A stretch of DNA of 64,000 nt from Serilophus lunatus (taxonomy: Eukaryota > Chordata > Aves > Passeriformes > Eurylaimidae), in assembly GCA_013399895.1 (NCBI GenBank), contig VXBA01001252.1:378143-442142 (forward strand), read 5' to 3'. Numbering within the stretch: position 1 is the first letter of the stretch; the number at the start of each line of letters is the position of its first letter. This document shows, piece after piece, positions 12,137 through 24,432 of this stretch. The notes beneath the pieces are model-generated. The model was not told the DNA's origin, made no database searches, and was given only the letters and a program-made list of their open reading frames with translations. The position numbers and the translations under genes are program-made.

Positions 12137-15090
12137 AGTACAAGCTACTCACCAAAAAAATCATGAAAAGTTTAGTATGCTTTTGAGCCTTTTGAAGCAC
12201 TATAACATCATATAACAGTTTCTAGTCCTCTCTTATGCAAAAAGTAGTCTGTTGGTGTATTTATCAATGCATGGAAGTTCATATGTGTCCATCATTCACA
12301 CTTATATTCATCTCTAATTCCATAGAAAAGGACAAGCTAATTACTTGTGCTATGTTCAGTGTACAGAATCAAGACTGAAATTTTCAGTAAGAATTCATAG
12401 AAAGTGTTTAAAAGCATAAAACATGTTGCAGATTGAAGCTGCTGCTTCTCTTCATATTTCTGTTAGTTCTGGAATTATTGCAAAATACTACCTCCTGAGC
12501 TAAGGAGAAGTTATGCTTTCTAGAAGTTTTATTCACAGGACTGAATACTATTTCACAGTTATTTTCTTTCAGGTTTGAAGGGGTAATTTAAACAACGCTG
12601 GATTTACAATTATTTTTTAATCTTCTATTGGAGTCAAAGATGTTGTAAAGAAAAAAACTATTTTTATTTCACTGTTAGGAAGTTGTTGTAGTGTAATGCT
12701 GTCAGTTTTAATTCCTTTAACTAAGTTATGCATTGCCTTCCTTTCTCCTGACTCAAAGCACTGCCTGTAATGTATCAGCCACTCACTCATCCATTTACAT
12801 ACTTCATCTGCTGGAAATTAGTCCTTGCCTTTATGTCTCTTTTGTTGCTAACTGCACTAAAAAGAGTCTCTTGAACCAAACATTCACTAGCAATGAGTGA
12901 ACTCCATTGTTTGGGGAGGTTTCTGACAAGTTTTCTGTGGTATTACTAACGAACATATTAATTAATAATAATGAACATATTAATGAATGTATACCAAAGA
13001 GTCTTTGCAGAAAACCCTCTGAGGCTGACAAATTTTAACACGTGGTGGACTTTTATAGCCAATTCATAAACCTTGCATGTTACAATTAAAATACTGACAT
13101 ATTTTAAACTATAACTAATTAATTAACAAATAGTAGCTGAATACATGCAAAACAATTTTGTATCATTACAGAATCTCTTAAGTTTACAGTGTTTGCACTG
13201 AGGGTTTAACAGGCCAATTCCTTGCAGGCAGCACTAGATGGAGACAGTGATTCACACAAAGCTTCCTGACAGATACTTTTCTCACTACTAAACCAGTTAC
13301 TGCCAGTTTATAAACAAGACTTCATCTGGTGTATTCAGTTTATTACACATTGCAGGGTTTGTTTTTGGTTTTGGTTTTGGTCATTTCAAAAAAAGTGAAA
13401 TAAAATTATTCATGCTTTAATTTGCTGGCAGGTCTCCCTGAATCTCTTTCACACACATGTATGTACATGTAAATCACAAAACTCAAGGCAAACTACAAAC
13501 AAAGTATCACAATTTTATTTCCAGGCTTATTATATGAAATTTATTTAGCAACAGTAACTCTGATCATATTTTTTTTTAAGACATAAGAAAAATCCCTATG
13601 TTTTGAAATTCAGAGTTCCTTTGAAATTCCTGAAAATAAACAACAACAACAACAACAACAATTTATATGTGTTAGTTTACTTTCCCTGCATGAAGTCAAT
13701 ATGTCGATCCTACCATGGTGTATTTAATTGTCCTTACCACAGAACGGTTTCCCAATTAGCAGCAAGAGAGAGTTCTCACACACCAGTCAGGAGCAGTGAT
13801 GGATATCACACATCCCATCCCTTTTTTTGACTTCCTATGAACTAGTTTTGGACAGTTAAGGATTCCTCTCCAGAAGTGAAAAAAACAACAGGGATAGGTA
13901 ATTTAACAGTGGCAAGAGACTACTGTGCAGGCATTTCAGGTTAAATTTTAAGTGGCTAGTGATTTAAGAAGTGTATATGACAACAATGTGAGAAAACATG
14001 TATCTATCAGAAGGTAACTACACAGAACTCTCTGCAAATCTGACATGTTTGAATTTTAAAAAGTTAAAGATCAGGCAAATATTCAGTCCTTTTATTTAGG
14101 CTGCTGTTTCAGACAAAAGCAGCTGGAGTTCTTGTGCTGGCACTCTATCACCCAATCATCTGAAAGATGGGACTTCCTGGCAGTGACGTTGTTTTGACTT
14201 AAAAATCATTTAAACACACTGAACTGAAGTGTGAGCTAATTTCCCAATGGTAATCAAACTTCACATTCTGATTTTGGCTGAACCTAGCTGTAGCTGACTG
14301 CAGTCTATGCAGCCACGCTGGAATGGTACATCCAAAATGATCCTCTTGCAAACCTGCTCCAGTTAGCAGAGCCTTAGTAGGTGCTTGGCAAATTTCACTA
14401 GCAGGCTGCTGATGTTGGTCACAAACTGACTGGAATTAATAGCTTGGTCTGATTTATTTGAGTTTGTTTGTATTAGTGTATCTTTAAAAGGGAAAAGAAG
14501 TATTAATACTGTAGAATATTGAACTTCTACTGTGCTGGTAGAAGATGTTCCTGACTTTCATTTAACAGGAGAAAGAATTTGCTTCACATATCTGAGACCC
14601 TTTCATGGTGTTCCATTCTCTCTAAGAAGTAAATGTACTAAAATTTGCTAATTGAGATGAGAGAGAGTACATCCAAACTAAGAAAACACAGGGCTGTTTC
14701 TCAAGCAAGCCCGACAACAGCTCTCACAGAACATGGTGCTGTGGTCTGCAGCTGTCCTACAGCTTCTTTGTCTATATGAGGAGGAAAAAAGTTGGACAGG
14801 CTGCTTGAGGGTTAGAAAATTAGTGTAATTTACTGCTGGAAGTAAGGAACTCATGTAATTTATATGGCCTTTCATCTGAATCCATCTAAGTACTCATGGT
14901 AAAAAACCCCAACAAATACTTTAGCATACCTGACAAAAGAGGACTTCTGAATATCCTAGTCAGGGCAGGAAGAATTCATGGTCATAGTTTGTGATACATA
15001 CTGGAAAAAATTGAAAAATTTCCTTCCAGAGTATTTTGTCACCAGTTTATTTCTGTCTTTAGTTCCTGGCTGGGGAAAAAAAAAAATCGA
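12137..15090. other. Noncoding DNA, no supported gene
   Basis: No exon or named repeat is visible apart from the CAA run listed separately. There is a small direct duplication of GAACATATTAAT at 12951 and 12973. The block 14100-14340 is less AT-rich and has a mixed-motif texture, but nothing specific can be claimed for it. Confidence 0.65.
13639..13661. repeat. (CAA)7 microsatellite
   Basis: Seven tandem CAA units beginning at 13641, preceded by AA and followed by TTTATATG. It falls inside a chance plus-strand frame, where it would read as an Asn run. Confidence 0.9.
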
Positions 15091-15150
15091 TCTAGTTTTT
15101 TTTCCTCTTAGTTCCATTTTCTTTTAGTTTTTTCTCTTAGTTCCATTTTT
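15091..15150. repeat. Two-copy imperfect tandem duplication, period about 29
   Basis: The core CTCTTAGTTCCATTTT occurs at 15105 and again at 15134, each preceded by a T-rich stretch. This is a simple local duplication. Confidence 0.85.
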
Positions 15151-18139
15151 TTCATTGTCTCATTCCTGTATTTTATATTTCATGTAATTAGACTTACCAC
15201 TAAAAAAGCCCTTGAATACAGTGTCACAGACTGAGTAGTTTGGGAGAAACAAATAGATACCTATATTCAACTACCCACCTATACTTAGTGGTTTGTAATA
15301 TTCAAGCAACTATAGTGTATTTATAATTCTCAGTGATTTTGCCTTGCCAGAGTCTGTGTTAGTGTATGTAGTTTGTGTTTTTAATTTTTTTTCAGACTGT
15401 TTCTGAATTATGGCTATTCCTGCTATTCCTGATGCATTCACAGTAGCTTCCTTTAGTTCCTTTTCCAACAGGAGGAATTCCTCTCTTGGTAATAATAAAC
15501 TTCCACAAGCCATGCAGGGTATGTATATTCACAACAGCCACAGGAAAGGGGGGGATAAAAGACAATCAAAGAGTCCATGATAGGATATGAAGGGTAGCAG
15601 GGTAACCACATACTTTGGACTTGATTTTGCTGACAGTTGAATGAATTTCAGAGCATCATTTTTCCCCCTGGTAATTTGAGCTTAAGCGCTCTGAATAACT
15701 CTTTGGAAGGATGAGCTCTTAAAGCCTGCTATGAAATAAGTACTTTTAAAAAAAACTCTGCTTCTGCCCTGTATTTTCTAAGAAGGCTCCACTTACACAG
15801 GGAGAGCAACATGAATTTCTTCTTGTGTAGAAAGATAAACATGAAATAAAGGATTAAAACATAGAAGCTTTTAAGGTATAAAAATGGACCCTTCTAAACT
15901 TCTATAAGGAAATATAATATTCTTTCTGGGATTGCAATGAAGCAAGCTGTAGTGCAGTATATAATTTGAATATGATACTGTATGTAATAACTTTGGTGAA
16001 CCCAAACTAGCCCAATCAGCATGTCTTTAATAAACATTTATGATAGAGTTAACAGAGTAGGACTTTGTTATTGCCAAGGACAAATGCTTTTCTGCAGTTA
16101 TTCACCTTGCACACAGCAATAAAACTTTTTCTTTTTTTGTCTTTAATTTCTTTGTGTTGAATACAGACTAAAATTTTCAAAATTTTGTATCTAAAGTTGC
16201 ATTCTGAATATTGTAAGAGCAGAATAATCAGGCTTTCAAAGTCACTTTAGTAAGGAGCCTAGAAGTTGGCAGGTTCTGTAGGTGCTCTAGAAAATCCAAA
16301 CCCTTTTTTTATTAAGCTTGAAAAGATAGACTTTTTCTTTGGAAAACCAAGCTAAATTAATTCTATTTGTTGAAATGATCTATGTTGTTTCATGTTTATA
16401 AAAACAGTCACAATATCTCTCTTTCGTGAAATCTGATGGAAAGTAATACTTCCCTTCCACTTGTATCTTGTTTTATGCTATTTATAAATATCCCTCCAAG
16501 TAAGGTATTCTGCATGCTACATGCAGGGGTTGAGGTAGAAGGAAAGAAAAAAAATCTTTTAACTTTTACCTATAAATAATACTTTTAGGAAGAGTCATTT
16601 GAGATTTGCCTTTTACTTCTTGCCATAGCTAGGAGTTAACCTCCAGTAGAGAAGTCCAAGAGATCTGAAGGAGAGACACTGCTTTAGGTTTCAGATCTGT
16701 AGATTATATGTGGCATCCAGAACAGTGCCCTGAACAGTACGTTTCTTTAAGTATCTACTGGAGGTGCCAGGGCATCCCTGGTTTAGTATGGAAGGCAGAA
16801 AAGCCTTGCTTATGGCTTCTGTTTTCCATTTATAAGGCTTGGGTGGGGACGCAGCTCAAAGAGGTGATGATGAACCCACTTGTGCAAGGCTGAAAGGAGG
16901 TATCAATGAGAGCTGATGGAGTTTGGAAAACATACCCAGTACAAGAATCTCAAGTAGCTATTTTGGGTCTCTTGTAAACTATGGCTGGCACGTGTTCTAT
17001 CCATGCATCACCTAATCACATCCTTCTCACACAGCCACGGTTTCCTCCACACGCACACACACTTATTCCTTAACGCTGCATATAGTCGAAACTGTTTTTT
17101 TCTTGCAGATTATTTCCAGACTACATATGTAGCCACTTGTTGATATCAATCAATATTTAAAAGTTAAATGCAGCAGGGTAAAATGTAGTATGGGATACAG
17201 GCATGACTGGACAATGCATAGGAATGAGGTCAAAGTTATACAGTGGAGTTCAGGGGAAAGATCTGCATGTCCCACAGACCAGTAGGAACAAAAACAGTCT
17301 GAAGGCTCAAGTGAAATATAAAAAATATATAAAAAATAAGAATATAACAACAAGGCCAACACTGGCAACTCTATATATGAAAACAGTAAAGGATTATAAT
17401 CTCAAAAAATCCCCAGTCCTCCAGTAAGGGGTTAAATTCACAGCCCTATAATCCCTACAAATCCCTCCAACAGCAAAAGGCACTAAGTCCACATCATCAC
17501 CTATGCTCCCAGATACTCTACAAGCCTCCTTCATCAACCATGTATTCACTTCCCACACAGTGTCCTTTGCAGAATGTGAATATAAATACAATTACTTTCA
17601 TGCAAAACTACAACAACCTTATACTTTCAGAAAATAAGTGATATTTACCCTTACCAAAATTCTTGCTAGGCTGAAACCACTGACAAAACTCTCCTCAATT
17701 TCAATGCTTCCAGAATTTGAACCTTGGACTTAACAATAAAAGATAAGAAACATGAAATATATTATTCTATCTATAAGTAGAACCAATTCTCTGCATTTAG
17801 TAGAGCTGCAAAAAGTTAGATGTAGTTCTGTGAAATAATGTGATTCTTTTTATGTGTATTATATAATTTTTTTAATATATTAACACAGTAAATGTTATGA
17901 GAGATAGGACATATGAATTGAAGTTGGGCCATGTCCCTCATAAACCTCATATGCAACTACTGCCAGATCCCAGTAAATTAAAAAAAAAAAATTAAAGAGA
18001 GAAAAAAAATTAACCTACACCATTTATTATACTAACATCCAAAGCTCTCCAATTCAGACATAATAAACGGCTTTTAAAATTTATTCTCACAGTTCAGGCT
18101 CAAACTGCCTTGCTGAAACACTGCATTCCAGCCCCTGAA

Positions 18140-18165
18140 GATCTAATGCACTGATCTAATGCACT
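18140..18165. repeat. 13-bp perfect tandem duplication
   Basis: GATCTAATGCACT is present twice, head to tail (18140-18152 and 18153-18165). Confidence 0.95.
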
Positions 18166-18264
18166 ATTGCTGACCTATTACAGATAACTGTAAGTTAGAG
18201 AAGTTCTTATGTTGCTGTAATTTTCTTAGAGATTGCTTCTCAAAGCCAGAAGATGGGGAGGGGG

Positions 18265-18292
18265 AAAAAAAAAAAAAAAAAGAAAAAAAAAA
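18265..18292. repeat. A-rich run
   Basis: Seventeen A, one G, then ten A, preceded by GGGGAGGGGG. This is a polypurine tract on the plus strand. Confidence 0.9.
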
Positions 18293-19019
18293 TTGTAAAC
18301 TCCTATTTCTTTTCTCTGTGCTGGATTTAGCTCACTTAAAAATAAAAATTTGGAGCCATAACCTGTGCAATCAATGTATTTACTCTCCTATTGGAAATTT
18401 ACACCATAAGGAAGTAGAAGCAAGTTTAGGTCTCTAACATAAAATTACAAGAGGTAGTGGATTCTGTGCTGCCTACTCTTGGAGGCTTTAGCAATTTTTC
18501 TACAGTAGCTACACTCCAGTTATACATATATGAAAAGAGGAAAATTATTTCCTTCCTTTAAAAAGATGACAAATTCATTAAGAATTATGAGATTCAACAG
18601 CAATGTCATGCAAATATCCAGTTTAGAAAACTTAAAAAATTAGTTTGCAGATAAACCCACAAAGTTTTTATTTTGAATTGTTGCTTACTTTATTTTTGTT
18701 GGGTAAATTATTTTCAGGTTTAGGGTGTCTTTGAAAATTACTATCAATGTTCTTATGTTTCATTTTATGCAGTTCTACAGACCAAAGGAGTCTCAGGAAT
18801 TAATTGTAGCCTTCTAATAAACACAATGATGTAATGACGTATTTAACATTACTGCTTTTTGTTTGATTCCAAATAAATTGCAGATTTTTTTTCTGCTGTG
18901 ATACTAAAACAATTACCATTTTGAAAAAGGATAATTAATCTACAATTTTTTCACATTAGATCATATATCTCTAAAGAGTGCCCACAGATTTGATGGTCTT
19001 CAGCTGCTGTGTATTTATT

Positions 19020-19320
19020 TTTCATTTTTTCTAGTGATGTACCGCCCCATCAGTGCTGACATTTAAATGAGTGAGTATTCAACACAAATGTGATCGTTTG
19101 TATAGCATCCAATGTGGCACCATACTGAGATGATTGCTTCTGGGAGCCATCCATGGGTTCTCGAATAGGGGGGAAAAGCCAGGCAAAATTTTATCAATTT
19201 ACATTTTTCTGTGATTAATTTTTATGCAAATAAGGGCCCGACCGTGCTCCCATCTCACCTGAATCATGCGGATCATCAAAGACAAATTGAGCATCACTTA
19301 TTTAAAAAATAGGCTTTAAA
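19020..19320. promoter_or_regulatory. Candidate conserved noncoding regulatory element
   Basis: This block stands out from the surrounding AT-rich, low-complexity DNA. It has a dense mix of distinct words and no open frame. Motifs visible are a POU/octamer ATGCAAAT at 19224-19231, a homeodomain-type GATTAATTTTTA just before it, an E-box CACCTG at 19256-19261, and ATTTAAATGAGTGAGT near 19061. Such octamer/homeodomain/E-box clusters are common in vertebrate developmental enhancers. That reading is inference from texture and motifs, because conservation cannot be assessed from one sequence. Confidence 0.35.
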
Positions 19321-22300
19321 CTACTCTACAGCTGTGTTGGAAAATGCTAAGAGCAGGGCATGAACTTTTCTAATGTAACAGGAATAGATAAGAAAATGCT
19401 TCTTTTTGCATTTTTGTCCACACCGTGATAAACATGAACCTTAACAAAATCCTAAAAATTGTCTTTGTTTTCTATTCCTTATGCCCTTGTAAACATTTGA
19501 CTGTGGGAATTCTACATAAAAAGGGGATTTTTCCACTTTCAGAAAACAAACAAATGGATTTGCAAAAATACATTACTTAGTGATGAAAAAAATCCATTGA
19601 TTAATATACTTAAAGTACAGACCTTATTTATATTTTTAGATAGAATTCAAGAAATCATCCAGTGCTATACTACAGTGGTGAAGGTCTTACATAAACAATC
19701 TTCTAATGTTAGAGTAAAAACTATTGAGATACAAAAATAATCAAGTTCTGTTTACAAATTAACATATTCTGCCTTATTGTGTACCTCTATATGTCTCTAT
19801 ATGCACACATCTGTCTAGCATCAAATGGGACATTTGGACTTTGTTAAACAACAGGCTTTGAAAGGAAATTTAGAACGAGTAGGTTATACTGATGGACATT
19901 TTTTAATTATTGATATTAATATGGAAAAGCATAAGTGTGAAGAACTAGTCTTATTTACTTTTAAAAAACTGTATTTCTCTTGCTTTAGGAAAGCAACAAA
20001 ACTGTTTCTCTGTGGCATTAAGGAATAAGGCAATATTATCAGCCACAACTGTAATTTCTACAGCTGTAAGATAAATAGCACTCGGGAATATGAACACTTG
20101 TCCCTCTAATTTGCACTTGAAATTTGTATCCAGGTGTAAGAACGTGTTCTCATGAAAAGCTATTATAAAGAAGCTGAATTTTGAAAAGGCAGTTTTCTCT
20201 TCAGAACTGTGTTCTGAAAATTGTAATATGTAGTGTCAGTTCAGAGACTCATTTTACACGTCTTTCCACAAATCCATATCCCTAAAGCTAATCTCAGAGG
20301 AGTAAATGTGATGTGTAATAGAGAAAAGACAGTCTTTATCATTTAGAGTTTGAAAAAAGAGGTGCACGTACCAGATGATCCTATGGCATTAGAGTGAAGA
20401 TGTCCCTTATGTATCACACATATAAAAGCTGCAATTTTATAGGTTTGATTAACCCACAATTTAATGAGATGTTTTTCATTATGCTGTACAGCTGAATGTA
20501 TATTACTGCATACCCAAATAGAAGATGTTTGCACACATGCAGATATGATCAATTTTATGCTCAGACCTTCCATTTAAATCCTGTGAGCCTCGTATCACTC
20601 ATTAAACCACTGACATAACAGGTGAGATCACAAGTGTAGCAAAGCCAATAAGAATCATAATACTGGTCTCAATAAATCCAGACTTCTGTCTAGTTTCCAG
20701 CCTGGAGTCAAGAACTGCTGCTCCTGAACACCTCAGACAGTATGTGACCCATAGGTTGTGATGTTTATATTTTCATTCCTTGTCTTCCTCTGTTATGAGA
20801 AGCACTGTACTGTGTCAAGTCTGATCATATCTAAGAGCTCGACTATATAAATGATACACTTCATTTATTCAGAAAAAAGGGGGATGAAGATTGATAAATA
20901 TTAAAAAAATGTGTTTCCCTGAAAAAATGGTGCTGAAGATCAAGTTATAAAGACAGCAAAATCTGCTTAAAATATTACAAAATCTATTGACTTGTTTAGA
21001 ATTCTCATAAATGGAACCAAGGTTAAAAGAGTTACTATTCACTATCTTTCAACAAGCTTTAGCATCTTCTGTAGAAAATATCCTCTATGATTGCATTAAT
21101 ACAGAAATAAAAGACCTATCAATTCTTCCTTCTCTATATGACAGGTTTCTATATATTATTATTCTGTCACAGATATCCACATAAATTCTTATAAGTTGTA
21201 AGCATTATGTCCTATTGGAATAGTTCTGCTCTTACAATAAGTATTATATAAAAAACTACTATGTAACACCTTACAATGAGGATTCTGGATCAACTGAAAA
21301 TGTTGAAAGTGATATCCTGGTGTTTAATTCCAAATACTTACCACAGTAATCTTATGGGATATGAGAGGCATAAAGAGATTATTTTACTAGCCATGGGTGC
21401 ACATTCAAGGATGAAAAATACCAGTTTGGTTAATAGCACATGATCATAAAATACATATTTTAGGGCAAGAAGTGAAAGGATTAGAAAACGTAATGTAGAA
21501 ATATCTTTCCTCCTCAAAGGCCATAAGCTAGTACTTCCCTTGCCATATGAATGCCAACAGTGCTAAAATCAAATAAAAATAAGAGTTTACATGCCAGTAT
21601 TCAAAGTTACAGTAAAATGTGAAGAACTCAAGGGAGCAAAAATCTTGTCAGCCTCATAATTTCAGCCTAAAAAAAGGCTATATGTGTCCTTTAATTTAAA
21701 CCAAATGAAAAATATATTTAAAAGGGGTATCTTGTGTGTGTGTATATATATATGCACCCATACACAAATTTTCTATAGAAATACATATGGATTACAAGAT
21801 TCCTTTTTTGGCAATCTAGGAAGTGGATGAGGAACTGCTAAAAGGTACTTTAAGGAATACTGTTGGACCCACACAAGAATCTGCCAGCATCCTTTGGCTT
21901 AGAGGAACGCTCCCAACTAAAGAATGGGCATGATGGGAGCACTGGACTCCAAGTACAGGGACCAAGCTTTTGAAAATACATAAATTTTCTCAGAATAAAA
22001 GATGGATATTTAGAGTAATTAAAAAGTGCAAAAGAAAAGGAAATTATCAAAGCAATACTGACGTTGTAACTAATCCCTCCTTCCAAAAGTCATGTGGCAA
22101 GTCACTTCATTTTTTGCTGCTGAGGTACCAATCTTTGGCATTAGGCCCATGTACCAAAACCACAATGCTCAGAGGGAAACACTGCATGGAAGGCAACAAC
22201 AGACTTTGCTTTCTGGGCATGAGCGTAAGTGACCCAGAAGCAGAGAATTGAACTTAAATGTCCTTAAAATATCTTTACTGTGGTGGATGCTCAGAAAAGT

Positions 22301-22429
22301 ATATTTTATTGAGGTTTTAAATGCAGAAAAAGATACTAGTATCATGGAAAGGAAAGATTTTGAAACTAAGGTACAATATTTGTTGGAGAAAAACAGGAAT
22401 AATGTGGAAATGGAACATTATGAATTGGT

Positions 22430-22433
<4 letters not shown>
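19321..22433. other. Noncoding DNA, no supported gene
   Basis: AT-rich with small random frames (19825-20028 plus, 20343-20573 minus, 21850-22251 both strands). No domain, repeat family or splice-bounded exon could be supported. Confidence 0.65.
21733..21753. repeat. Compound (TG)n(TA)n microsatellite
   Basis: TGTGTGTGTG passes directly into TATATATATAT. Confidence 0.9.

Positions 22434-22463
<30 letters not shown>
22434..22463. repeat. (AT)15 microsatellite
   Basis: Fifteen uninterrupted AT dinucleotides. It lies at the end of two chance plus-strand frames, where it produces an artificial Tyr-Ile run. Confidence 0.95.
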
Positions 22464-22466
<3 letters not shown>

Positions 22467-22567
22467 CAGTCTTACTGAGGCAAACTCTGGCAACACTGTT
22501 TCTCCTTTTATGAATTTTCCTGAACCCTAGTTCTGTTACCTAGTATGCTAAATGTTCATTTTCATGG

Positions 22568-22626
22568 AGATATTATTTGTCAGATATTGTATAAAGAGAT
22601 ATTGCATATAGAGATATTGCTGTAGG
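22568..22626. repeat. Four-copy minisatellite-like array, unit 14-15 bp
   Basis: Units all start with AGATATT: a 14-base first copy at 22568, then 15-base copies at 22582, 22597 and 22612. The first seven bases are shared by all, and AGATATTG by the last three. It lies about 100 bp from the (AT)15 run. Confidence 0.85.
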
Positions 22627-24319
22627 CTCAACCCAGAAAATGACATTACAATAATGAGGGATGGCTGCTGTTGCTAGAAGAACGAATTTGTTGAAGTCCC
22701 TTTGCACTGTCCAACTGACTTTTATTGTTTGGTATACACATTGCAGAATGATAAAGTCACCATACTTTCATTCATAATTTTCTGATTAACTGGAGGAAAC
22801 TGAACTTTGAAACATTCCATATATTCATAAATTAAATGCTTAGTTATGTTTTCAGATTGCTTAATTCCCACCCCTTCCTCCTCCCCATTTTTGCCCTTCG
22901 AAAAACAGAATCAGGTAAGTTCTAATAATAATATAATCTCAATTCTTTTTCTAAGTCATAAAAAACCTCCCTCTATTCCAAATATAACCCTAATCAATTT
23001 GCATTTGATCTACCTACCCATTAAAAGGTTCCCATGCTGCAGCACCCTGTCAAGACCAACATGCACTCCAGAATCGGGCCAGAACTTGCAACATGGAACT
23101 GCTGGTTACCAGATTCACTCTGGTACTGCAACATCTGTCCCAGAAGCTACAGCCCTAAGGAACCAAAGTCATCCACTCACTGAATAGGAGCCAGTCAAAT
23201 AAAACTCCAGACATCTCTTAGTCAAGCAAAATTTGAAGACTGAGGTATGAAATCTCAGCTGGTTTGAATGTCACAAAGGAGAAATCTTAAAGACCACAAT
23301 GCTGGGCTTTGTGTCTGCTTGGCAGACCCACTTGGTTCTGTGAGGAAGATCCTTCCCACATATCCTGTGAACAGTGATTTAGACAGGAATATATTTTCTA
23401 GAATACCAGAACCTGCAAGTAATTATAGTTTAGATTTTGCATACAGATCAATTAGAGACAATTACCCAGGACTCGTCTGCTTTGTCACAGACCACATAAG
23501 AAACTACATTTCATGGATTCCTTAAAGAATAACTACTAGAATTACTTTTCACATCTAGTAGCTTCAGCTAATCCTTCTCTCTTATGTTGTAGTCTCTGGA
23601 AAATATGAAATTGCTCAGAGATTGCTTTAGATGGCTTAGCTCTTTCAGTAATTACATGCACAGAGATTCTTGCAGCAGAAGATATAAACTGACAGATTGC
23701 TATTAAGAGTTTTACTGTGGTCAGGAACAGGTTACACAAAGTTAGGGGCATAAGTACATTGTGCCAAGACACCTGCATAAGGTGATCTATGAGAGACCCA
23801 GTGCCACTGTGACTCTGTAGCCAGAAGTCCACAGGATACCTTAAGCCTATCAGAAACAACACTGGATTGCATTGAAACAACCTGTGTGCATTGTTATTAT
23901 TCGAGCAGTGCCAAGCTGAAACAAAGAGATGCATACAAAATCTATTCCTCATTAAAACTTAGCTTACACTTTGCACCTCTATGTAAGGATATTAGTATAA
24001 ACACTAGTGGGGAGTAAAGCAAAGAGAACATGAATATTGAAAGCAAAATTTATGCTGGTAGCCTCTGTGTATATAACAAGAAAATGTACATGTTGTCTCT
24101 CTATTATCATGTTATGATAGTAACATATAATGAATTCCATGAACTTTATGGGAGATCCGGTATTGAAGGATACTCAAATGGATGCAACAAGCATGTTGCA
24201 AAGACTAGTACACAACCTACCATAAGCTAAAAAATTATTTTTAGATGCCTATAGAACCCAAATATAGTTCAGATTCTTTAGTTAACTGCACTTGATCTGA
24301 ACAGACCTTTCTGCTCCTG
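22627..24319. other. Noncoding DNA with two long uninformative open frames
   Basis: The stretch 22846-23525 (plus frames of 113 and 85 codons) and the minus frame 23952-23542 (136 codons) are longer than most in the window. Base composition is a little richer in GC at 23030-23560. None of the predicted proteins resembles a family I know, and no clear splice borders or polyadenylation context support an exon or a retrocopy. I annotate no gene here. Confidence 0.55.
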
Positions 24320-24432
24320 ATAACAGTGCTCCAACGATCCCCTTAGCCTTCTCTTCTCCAGGCTGCACAGCCCCAACTCTCTGTGTCTTCTCATAGGAGG
24401 GCTACTCCAGTCCCTTAACCATCTCAGCAACT
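24320..24432 (-). mobile_element. CR1 LINE fragment, minus strand
   Basis: Read on the minus strand this encodes a CR1 reverse-transcriptase C-terminal block containing RELGLCSLEKRRLRGSL, the same region that appears in the copy at 5.4 kb. Only about 110 bp are recognisable. No ATTCTATGATTC tail remains, so the fragment is internal or strongly decayed. Confidence 0.85.

Larger units (their letters stand above)
15151..19019. other. Noncoding DNA, no supported gene
   Basis: AT-rich with small random frames (15310-15513 minus, 16708-16893 plus, 17150-17591 both strands). None has recognisable domains. A GC-richer part at 16660-17060 includes a short CGCACACACAC run. No named transposon is seen. 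Confidence 0.65.

Noticed and set aside
22248..22530. Two plus frames ending in Tyr-Ile repeats
   Set aside because: The repeats come from the (AT)15 microsatellite, and the rest has no family resemblance.
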